Below, one piece after another: positions 50,795-61,000 of a stretch of DNA of 64,000 nt. The notes under the pieces are model-generated. The model ran no database searches and had not been told where the DNA came from. It saw nothing but the letters and a program-made list of their open reading frames with translations. The stretch covers positions 5,634,001 through 5,698,000 of the forward strand of contig NZ_JAUALB010000001.1 in the NCBI RefSeq assembly GCF_030345795.1, in the 5' to 3' direction. Source of the stretch: Micromonospora sp. WMMA1363 (GTDB lineage: Bacteria; Actinomycetota; Actinomycetes; Mycobacteriales; Micromonosporaceae). Made by a program: the position numbers and the translations under genes. The stretch's first letter is position 1; every line of letters starts with the position of its first letter.

Positions 50795-51988
50795 ATGACC
50801 GACGCCATTTCCTTCGAGGTGCCGTGGGCGCGAACCGACAAGTTCGATCCGCCCGCGGTATTCGACACGTTGCGCGAACAGCGCCCGCTCGCGCGGATGC
50901 GCTACCCGGACGGGCATGTCGGCTGGATCGTCTCCAGCTACGAGCTGGTGCGTGAGGTGCTCAGCGACCCGCGGTTCAGCCACAGCTGCGCGGTCGGTCA
51001 CTTCCCGGTGACGCACCAGGGACAGGTGATCCCGACCCACCCCCAGATCCCCGGGATGTTCATCCACATGGACCCGCCCGAGCACACCCGTTACCGCCGC
51101 CTGCTGACCGGTGAGTTCACCGTCCGCCGCACAAGCCGGTTGACGGGGCACGCCGAGGCCGTGGCCGCCGAGCAGATCGAGGTCATGCGTGCGCACGGGG
51201 CTCCGGCTGATCTGGTCGCAACCTTCGCCCAGCCGCTCGTCCTGAGGGTGTTGTCCGGGCTGGTCGGCCTGCCGTACGACGAGCGTGACCGCTACCTGCA
51301 CGCGGTGACCCTCCTACACGACGCGGAGGCGGACCCGGCGGAGGCCGCCGCCGCCTACGAGAAGGCGGGGGCGTTCTTCGACGAGGTCATCGAGAGGCGC
51401 CGCGGGCAGCCCGCCGACGACCTCATCAGCACCCTGGTCGGCAACGGCGAGCTGACCGGCGAAGAGCTGCGCAACATCGTCACACTGCTGCTGTTCGCGG
51501 GCTACGAAACCACGGAGAGCGCGCTGGCCGTCGGCATGTTCGCGCTGCTGCACCACGCGGACCAACTGGCGAGGCTCCGCGCGGACCCGGCGAAACTCGA
51601 CGCCGCGATCGAGGAACTCCTGCGCTACCTGACGGTCAACCAGTACCACACGTACCGCACCGCCTCGGAAGACGTCGAGCTGCACGGCGAGGTGGTCAAG
51701 AAGGGGGACAGCGTCACGGTGTCGTTGCCGGCGGCGAACCGCGACCCGGTCAGGTTCGAGTGCCCCGCGACGTTGGACATCGATCGCGAGACCTCGGGGC
51801 ACGTGGCGTTCGGCTTCGGCATCCACCAGTGCCTCGGCCAGAACCTGGCGCGCGTCGAGCTGCGTGCCGGCCTGTCGGCACTCCTGCGGGCGTTCCCCGA
51901 CCTGCGGCTGGCCGTCCCGGCCGACGAGGTGCCGCTGCGTCTGCAGGGATCCGTCTTCGCGGTGGAGAAGCTGCCCGTCTGTTGGTGA
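50795..51988 (+). CDS. Cytochrome P450
   Basis: 397-residue bacterial class I P450. The I-helix is LLLFAGYETTESALAVG (the usual acid-threonine pair appears as E-T-T), the ExxR pair is in AIEELLRYL with the later arginine, and the haem-binding loop is FGFGIHQCLGQNLARVELR with the cysteine ligand. It needs a ferredoxin partner, not seen here. Placed directly before the PKS gene (39 bp gap), it is probably cotranscribed and hydroxylates or oxidises the polyketide. This position matches rif orf0 from memory. Confidence 0.93.
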   Translation: MTDAISFEVPWARTDKFDPPAVFDTLREQRPLARMRYPDGHVGWIVSSYELVREVLSDPRFSHSCAVGHFPVTHQGQVIPTHPQIPGMFIHMDPPEHTRYRRLLTGEFTVRRTSRLTGHAEAVAAEQIEVMRAHGAPADLVATFAQPLVLRVLSGLVGLPYDERDRYLHAVTLLHDAEADPAEAAAAYEKAGAFFDEVIERRRGQPADDLISTLVGNGELTGEELRNIVTLLLFAGYETTESALAVGMFALLHHADQLARLRADPAKLDAAIEELLRYLTVNQYHTYRTASEDVELHGEVVKKGDSVTVSLPAANRDPVRFECPATLDIDRETSGHVAFGFGIHQCLGQNLARVELRAGLSALLRAFPDLRLAVPADEVPLRLQGSVFAVEKLPVCW

Positions 51989-52027
51989 GCGTTCTTTCCC
52001 CGAGTGCTCGAAAGGATCTACCACGCC

Positions 52028-55000
52028 GTGCGAACCGACCTCATCAAGCCGCTGCCCGTCGCACTTCAGGAGAACGCGGCCCGCTTTCCCGGCAAGGTGG
52101 CTTTCGAGGACGACCGCAGAGCGGTGACGTACACCGACCTCGAGGCGCGGACGCGTCGGCTCGCCGGGCACCTGACGGGCCTCGGCGTCCGGCGCGGCGA
52201 CCGGGTGGCCATCTGGCTGCGCCAGTCGGTGTCGACCGTGGAGAGTTACCTGGCGGTCGTGCGCGCGGGCGCCGTCGGGGTGCCGCTCAACCCCGCCGCC
52301 GCGCAGGCGGAGCTGGAGTACCTGCTGGCCGACAGCGGCGCCACGGTGGTCATCACCGATGCCGTCCAGGCGCAGCGGCTCCGGCCGATGCCGCACCTCA
52401 CGCTGGTGGTGGCGGGTGACGTCCCGGCGGGAGCGCTGTCGTACGACGAGCTCGCCGTCAGCGAACCGGACCAGCCAGCCGGGGACGACCTCGGCCTCGA
52501 CGACGTGGCCTGGATGTTCTACACGTCGGGGACGACCGGCAAGCCCAAGGGTGTCCTCTCGACGCAGCGCAACTGCCTCTGGTCCGTCGCCTCGTGCTAC
52601 GTGCCGATTCCCGGGCTGACGGACCAGGACCGGGTGCTCTGGCCGCTCCCGCTGTTCCACAGCCTCTCGCACATCGCCTGCGTTCTGTCCGTCACCGTGG
52701 TCGGCGCGACCGCCCGGATCATGGACGGCAGTTCCGCGCAGGACGTGATGCGGGCGCTACACCAGGAACAGTCGACGTTCCTGGCCGGTGTGCCCACGAC
52801 GTACCAGCAGCTGGTGGCTGCCGCCAGGCGGCACGGGTTCACCGCACCGAGCCTGCGGATCGGCCTGGCCGGAGGAGCGGTCCTCGGGGCCGGGCTGCGC
52901 CGGGAGTTCGAAGAGACCTTCGGGGTGCCGTTGGTCGACGCCTACGGCAGCACCGAGACCTGCGGAGCGATCACCATCAACCCGCCGGACGGCCCGCGGG
53001 TCGCCGGGTCCTGCGGATTGCCGGTGCCGGGTGTCGGGGTCCGCATCGTCGACCCGACCACCGGGCGAGACCTTCCCACCGGCGCGGAGGGAGAGGTGTG
53101 GGTCAGGGGGCCGGGTGTCATGGTCGGCTACCACAACAGCCCGGAGGCGACCGCCGAAGCGATGCGCGACGGCTGGTTCCGCACGGGCGACCTGGCCCGC
53201 CGCGACGACGCGGGCTACGTCACCGTCTGCGGCCGGATCAAGGAGCTGGTGATCCGCGGCGGGGAGAACATCCACCCCACCGAGGTGGAAGCGGTGCTGC
53301 GGACCGTCCCGGGTGTCGCCGACGTCGCGGTGGCCGGCGTGCCGCACGACACTCTCGGCGAGGTGCCGGTCGCGTACGTGATCCCCGGCCCGGACGGGTT
53401 CGACGTCGAGTCGCTGTTGACCCGCTGCCGCGAGCGGCTTTCCGCCTACAAGGTGCCGCATCAGGTCCATGAGGTCACGAGTATCCCCCGGACCGCGTCG
53501 GGAAAGGTCCAGCGGCGGCTCCTGGCGGAACAGACCGGTCGGTTGGTGTACGTGGCAGTGGATCACCACGACGCGCAGCTGAGCGTGGACGAGCCCGACG
53601 CCGCCATCGCGGCGGCCCTGCGCAATCGGCTGTCCGGGCTGGACGAACGGGCGCAGCTGGCGCTGCTGGAGGACCTGGTCCGAACGCAGACCGCGTCGGT
53701 GCTGCGCCAGCCGGGGCCCGACGCGGTTCCGGCCGACCGGGCGTTTCGTGACCAGGGCCTCACCTCCGCGGCCATCGTCGACCTGCGCAACCGGCTGACG
53801 GCGAGTACCGGACTGCGGCTGCCGACCAGCGTCGTCTTCGACCATCCCACCCCGATGGCGCTGGCGTCCTGCCTGCGGGCCGAGGTTCTCGGAATCACCC
53901 GGCTGGTCGCCGAGCCGGTCCTGGTGGCCGACCCCGCGGAGCCGATCGCCATCGTGGGGATGGCCTGCCGGCTCCCCGGCGGCGTGACGGGTCCGGAGGA
54001 CCTGTGGAACCTGGTGGCCGCCGGAGTCGACGCCGTCGCCGAGTTTCCCGGCGACCGGGGCTGGGACCTTGACCGTCTGTTCGATCCCGACCCAGACCGC
54101 GCAGGCACCTCGTACGCGAGTCAGGGTGGCTTCCTGCCCGAGGCGGGGCTGTTCGACGCGGGATTCTTCGGGATCTCGCCGCGCGAGGCGCTGGCGATGG
54201 ATCCGCAACAGCGACTGTTGCTGGAGACCTCGTGGGAGGCGTTGGAGCGGGCGGGCATCGACGCTCTGTCGCTGAAGGGCGCCGACGTCGGCGTGTTCGC
54301 CGGCGTCTTCGGTCACGGCTACGGAGTCGGCACCGACGCTCCGGAACTGGAAGGATTCGTGACCACGGGGTCGGCCGCCAGCGTGGCATCGGGCCGGATC
54401 TCCTACGTGTTCGGCTTCGAGGGGCCGGCGGTCACCGTGGACACGGCCTGTTCGTCGTCACTGGTGGCGATGCACCTCGCCGCGCAGGCGTTGCGGCAGG
54501 GCGAGTGCTCCGTCGCGCTGGCCGGCGGTGCGACGGTGATGGCCACGCCCGGCACCTTCGTGGAGTTCTCCCGCCAGCGGGCGCTCGCACCCGACGGACG
54601 GTGCAAGGCGTTCGCCGCCGCCGCCGACGGCACCGGCTGGGCCGAGGGCGCGGGTGTGGTCGTCCTGGAGCGGCTGTCGGCGGCCCGCGAGCGCGGGCAT
54701 CGGATTCTGGCCGTGCTGCGGGGCAGCGCGGTGAACCAGGACGGCGCGTCGAACGGCCTGACGGCGCCGAACGGTCTGGCGCAGCAGCGGGTCATCCGCC
54801 GGGCTCTCGCCGCCGCCGGGCTCTCCCCGTCCGAGGTGGACGCCGTCGAGGGGCACGGCACCGGGACCACCCTGGGTGATCCGATCGAGGCGCAGGCGTT
54901 GCTGGCGACCTACGGTCAGGACCGTGCCCCGGGGCGTCCGCTGTGGTTGGGCTCGCTGAAGTCGAACGTCGGGCATGCGCAGGCGGCCGCGGGTGTCGCC

Positions 55001-58000
55001 GGCGTGATCAAGATGGTGCAGGCGTTGCGGCACGGGATCCTGCCGGCGACGCTGCACGTCGACGCGCCCACTCCCGGAGTGGACTGGTCCGCGGGTGCCG
55101 TGCGGCTGTTGACGGAGGCGCGTGACTGGTCGCGCGACGGTCGTCCGCGCCGGGTCGGGGTGTCGTCGTTCGGGGTCAGCGGGACGAACGCCCACGTGAT
55201 CCTGGAGGAGGCGCCCGAGGAACCGGCAGCCGACGAGGCGCCCCGGGTGGGCGTGGTGCCGCTGGTCGTGTCGGCGCGGAGCACGGCGTCGCTGCTCGGT
55301 CAGGCGGGTCGGCTGGCCGCGTTCGTGGCGGAGGCCGGGCCGCCGATGGCGGACCTGGCCGGTGCGTTGACGTCGAACCGGGCGGTGTTGGGCGAGCGAG
55401 CCGTCGTGCTGGCCGGCTCCGCCGGTGAGGCGGTGACCGGCCTGGGTGCCCTGGCGCGCGGTGAACCCGCGGTCGGCGTGGTGACCGGCCGCGCCGACGT
55501 CGAGGGCAAGGTGGTGTGGGTGTTCCCGGGGCAGGGGACACAGTGGGCCGGGATGGGCCGGGAACTGCTCGAGTCGTCCCCGGTGTTCGCCGAGCGGGTG
55601 GCCGAGTGCGCCGCCGCGCTGGAGCCGTGGATCGACTGGCCCCTGCTGGAGGTGTTGCGTGGTGACGCCGAGCCGGGGTTGATGGACCGGGTCGACGTGC
55701 TGCAGCCGGCGACGTTCGCGGTCATGGTGGGACTCGCTGCGGTGTGGTCGTCGGTGGGCGTGCGGCCGGACGCGGTCGTGGGCCACTCGCAGGGTGAGAT
55801 CGCGGCCGCCTGCGTGGCGGGGGCGCTGTCCCTCGCGGACGCGGCTCGGGTGGTGGCGTTGCGTAGTCAGGCCATCGCCTCGGTGTTGTCGGGCCGTGGT
55901 GGCATGGCTTCCGTCGCGTTGAGCGAGGAAGACGTGGCGGCGCGGCTGGCGCCGTGGACGGACCGGCTGGAGGTCGCCGCGGTCAACGGGCCCTCGTCGG
56001 TGGTGATCGCCGGTGACGCCCCGGCGTTGGACGAGGCGCTCGAGTCGCTGGCGGACGGGGCTGTCCGAGTGCGGCGGGTGGCGGTGGACTACGCCTCGCA
56101 CACCCGGCACGTCGAGGACATTCGGGACGCGCTGGCCGAGTCGCTGGCCGGCGTCGACGCGCAGGCGCCGGCCGTTCCCTTCTTCTCCTGTGCGACCGGC
56201 GAGTGGATCCGCGACGCCGGGGTGGTCGACGGCGGTTACTGGTACCGGAACCTGCGCAACCAGGTGCGGTTCGGACCGGCCGTCACCCACCTGATCGGCC
56301 AGCGGTACGGCGTCTTCCTCGAGATCAGCGCGCATCCGGTGCTGGTCCAGCCGATCAGCGAGATCGGGCCCGACACCGATGTCGTGGTGACGGGGACGCT
56401 GCGGCGCGACGACGGCGGCCCGCGGCGGCTGCTGACGTCGATGGCCGAGCTGTTCGTCCGCGGCGTGGCCGTCGACTGGTCCGGGATGCTCCCGCCCAGG
56501 TCCGGTTGGGTGGACCTGCCGACCTACGCCTTCGACCACCGGCACTACTGGCTACCGCCGGCGGAATCGGCGACCGACGCGACGTCGCTGGGGCAGGTGG
56601 CGACTGATCACCCGTTGTTGGGTGCGGTCGTCGGCTCGCCGCGGTCGGCCGGATTCGCGGCCACCTCGAGATGGTCGGTGCGGTCGCACCCCTGGCTCGC
56701 CGACCACCTCGTGGCGGACGCCGTCCTGGTGCCGAACGCGGCCCTCGTGGAGGTTGCCATCCGGCTCGGCGACCTGGCCGCCACCCCCGTCGTCGACGAA
56801 CTGACCGTCGACGTTCCCGTGGTGCTGCCGGCACGGGGCGGCCGCGACGTCCAGGCCATCGTGGGTGAGCCCGACGAGACGCGGCGACGGCCCGTGGAGA
56901 TCTTCTCCCGGGCCGCGGAAACCGCCCTGGACGCGGCGTGGACGCGCCACGCGCACGGCACACTGGCCCCCGCCGCATCCCCGTCGACCCGCCCGGAGCC
57001 CGGGGCCGCCATCGAGATCGGCCTGGACGGCGCAGCGCTTCGGGACGCCGACCGGTACGGGATGCACCCCGCCCTGCTGGACGCGGCCGCCCGCACCGTC
57101 ATCCCGGACGGCACGTTGCCGTCCCGGTGGACCGGGGTGACCCTGCTGGCCTCCGGCGCCGCCGCACTACGGGTGCGGCCGGGGCCGACATCGCAGCGGG
57201 GGACCGGTCTGACGTTGACCGACGCCACGGGGCAACCCGTCATGACCGTCGACGCGGTTCTCGGCACGCCCGCCTCCCCCGATCAGGCGGGGATCTCCGG
57301 TGGGCTGCCACCCGACGCCCTGTTCCGCGTCGAGTGGACCGAGCTGCCGCTGCCGGTCGTGGACCGCGCCGTCGCCGTCACGCCCGTCGCGACCGGCGAG
57401 GACGTGGCCGCCGCGGCCACGGTGGCCCCGGACGTCCTGCAGTACGAAGCCGTCACCGCAGACCCCCGCGCGTCGGCCGGCGCAGCCCTGGAGGTGCTCC
57501 AGGCATGGCTCGCGGAACCAGCCCTGGCGGACACCCGGCTGGCCGTCGTCACCGGGGACTGCGCCGAACTCGGCGCAGCGGCGGTGTGGGGGTTGGTGCG
57601 CTCGGCGCAGTCGGAGCACCCGGGCCGGATCGTGTTGGCCGACCTCGATACGGCGTCCCGGTCCGTGCTGCCCGCGCTGCTGCGCAGCGGCGAGCCGCAG
57701 CTGAGGGTGCGCGACGGCGTCGCGGAGGTGCCACGCCTGGCCCGCGTCTCGCCCGACGCGCCGGAGGAGCGACGTCCGCTCGACCCCGACGGCACCGTGC
57801 TGATCACCGGTGGAACGGGAACACTCGGCGCCACGACGGCACGGCATCTGGTCACCGCACACGGCGTCCGGCACCTGGTCCTGGTCAGCCGGCGCGGCTG
57901 TGCCCCGGAGCTGCAGGCCGAGTTGACCGCGCTGGGGGCGTCCGTCACCGTGGCCGCCTGCGACGCCGCGGACCGGGCCCAGCTCGAGGCCGTGCTGGCT

Positions 58001-61000
58001 GCCGTTGCGGCCGAGCATCCGCTCACCGCCGTGGTGCACACGGCCGGTGTCCTCGACGACGGGGTGCTCACCGAGCTGACCCCGGAACGCGTCGACACCG
58101 TGCTGCGGCCGAAGCTGGATGCGGCACTGCATCTGCACGAGCTCACCCGGGACCTGGACCTCGCCGCGTTCGTGCTGTTCTCCTCCGCGGCCGGTGTGCT
58201 GGGCAACCCCGGGCAGGCGAACTACGCGGCGGCCAACGCGTGCCTGGACGCGATCGCGCGTCACCGTCACCGCCTCGGCCTTCCCGCGGTGTCCCTCGCC
58301 TGGGGCTACTGGACGCCGGTCAGCACCATGACCGAGCACCTGGGGGCCGCGGACCTGGGCCGCAACAGGCGCACGGGTATGAGCGGCCTCTCCGCCGCCG
58401 AGGGAATGGCGATCCTGGACGCCACCCTCGGCGCCGCCGACACGTTGGTCGCGGCGAAGCTGGACGTGCCCGCCCTGCGCAGGGCAGCGGCGGGTGGTGA
58501 TCCGATACCGCCGTTGCTGCGTGGTCTGGCGCCGCCGCCACGGCCGACGGCCGGGGTCACGGCCGGCCCCGCGTCGCTCGCCCAGCGCCTCGCCAATCTC
58601 ACCCAGCCCGAGGCCACCGAGGTGGTGCTCGACCTGGTGCGCGGGTACGCCGCCGAGGTGCTCGGGCACGCAGACGCCGACGCGATCCACCCCGGCCGGG
58701 CCTTCAAGGACGCCGGTTTCGACTCGCTGACGGCGGTGGAACTGCGAAACCGGTTGGCCGTCGCGACCGGGCTCACCCTGTCCCCGGCGCTGGTCTTCGA
58801 CTACCCGAAACCCGCGGCGCTCGCCGAGCACCTACACGCCAGGCTGCTCGGTGGGGCATCCCGCCGCCAGGACGAATCCGGTGTCCCCGCCGCGACGACC
58901 GACGAACCCATCGCGATCGTCGCGATGGCCTGCCGCTTCCCGGCGGGTGTGCACGGTCCGGAGGACCTGTGGCGGGTGGTGGTCGACGGGGTCGACGCGG
59001 TCACCGAGTTCCCCCGGGACCGCGGTTGGGACACCGAGGGGCTCTACCACGAAGACCCCGACCACCCGGGCACAACGTACGTGCGTCACGGCGCCTTCCT
59101 CGACGACGCCGCCGGGTTCGACGCGGCCTTCTTCGGCATCTCGCCGAAGGAGGCGTTGGCGATGGATCCGCAGCAGCGGCTGTTGCTGGAGACCTCGTGG
59201 GAGGTGTTCGAACGGGCCGCGATCGACCCGACCACGCTGGCCGGGCAGGACGTCGGCGTCTTCGTCGGCGTCAACAGCCACGACTACAGCATGCGGACGC
59301 ACCAGGCGTCCGACCTCGAGGGTTTCCGGCTCACCGGAAGTTCGGGCAGCGTCGTCTCCGGTCGCGTCGCCTACCACTTCGGTCTTGAGGGCCCCGCCAT
59401 CACGGTCGACACCGCCTGCTCGTCCTCACTGGTGGCGCTGCACATGGCGAGCCAGGCGCTGCACCGCGGCGAGTGCAGCATGGCGTTGGCCGGTGGCGTC
59501 ATGGTGATGGGCACCCTCGAGACCTTCGTGGAGTTCTCCCGGCAGGGCGGCCTGGCGCCCGACGGCCGGTGCAAGGCGTTCGCGGACGGAGCGGACGGCA
59601 CCGGCTGGTCCGAGGGCGTGGGACTGCTGCTGGTGGAACGGCTGTCCGAGGCCCGCCGCCGGGGCCACCAGGTGTTGGCGGTGGTGCGCGGATCAGCGGT
59701 GAACCAGGACGGCGCGTCGAACGGCCTCACCGCCCCGAACGGGCCGTCGCAGCAGCGGGTGATCCGTAGGGCGCTGGCCGACGCCGGCCTGAGCACCTCG
59801 GACGTGGACGCCGTCGAGGCACACGGTACGGGGACCACACTCGGCGACCCGATCGAGGCGCAGGCGCTTCTCGCGACCTACGGCCAGGACCGACCCGCCG
59901 GCCGACCGCTGTGGCTCGGATCGGTCAAGTCGAACATCGGGCACACCCAGGCAGCGGCGGGTGTCGCGGGCGTCACCAAGATGGTGATGGCCATCCGGCA
60001 CGGCGTCCTTCCGCGGACCCTGCACGTGGATCGCCCGTCCACCAACGTGGACTGGTCGTCGGGCGGGGTCCAGCTGCTGACCGAGGCACGCGACTGGCCG
60101 GAGACCGGCCGGCCCCGCCGGGCCGCGGTGTCGTCCTTCGGCATCGGCGGCACCAACGCGCACGTCATCATCGAGGCAGCCCCCGACCAGCCGGTGACCC
60201 CCACCCCGGAGCCGGACCCGGAGCCCGACGGCCTCCCGACCCCGATCCCGCTGTCGGCGCGGACGGCCGCCGGGCTGCGTGGCCAGGCGGGTCGGCTCGC
60301 CCGGTTCCTCGGCGACCGGCCCACCGTGCGCCTCGCCGACGCCGCCTACGCCCTCGCCACCACCCGCGCCCAACTCGAGCACCGCGCCGTCGTGCTCGCC
60401 GCCGACCGGCGGCAGGCCGAGGTCGATCTCAGCGCCATGGAGCGCGGCGGGACCGGTCCCACGGTCGTGTCCGGCGCCCCGGTCACCGGCAAGCTGGCCA
60501 TCCTCTTCACCGGTCAGGGCAGTCAGTGGCCGGGCATGGGACGCGAACTCGCCGAGACGTTCCCGGTCTTCCGCACCGCGTTCGCCGCCGCCTGCACCGC
60601 CGTCGAACAGCACCTGGAACCGGTGCGTCCACTGCGCGACGTGGTGTTCGCGGGGGACGGTGAACTGCTCGACCAGACCATGTACACGCAGGCTGCCCTC
60701 TTCGCCCTGGAGACCGCGCTGTTCCGGCTCGTCGAGTCATGGGGGGTGCGACCCGACCTCCTCGCCGGCCACTCGATCGGGGAGATAACCGCCGCTCACG
60801 TCGCCGGGGTGTTGGACCTGACGGAGGCGGCCAAGCTGGTCGCCACGCGCGGCCGGCTGATGCAGGAACTGCCCGCCGGCGGCGCGATGGTCGCCGTCCA
60901 GGCGACCGAGGCCGACGTCGCGCCCCTGCTCGCCCGAGCCGACGGCGTGGTCTGCGTCGCGGCGGTGAACGGCCCCGACTCGGTGGTGCTCTCGGGCGAC

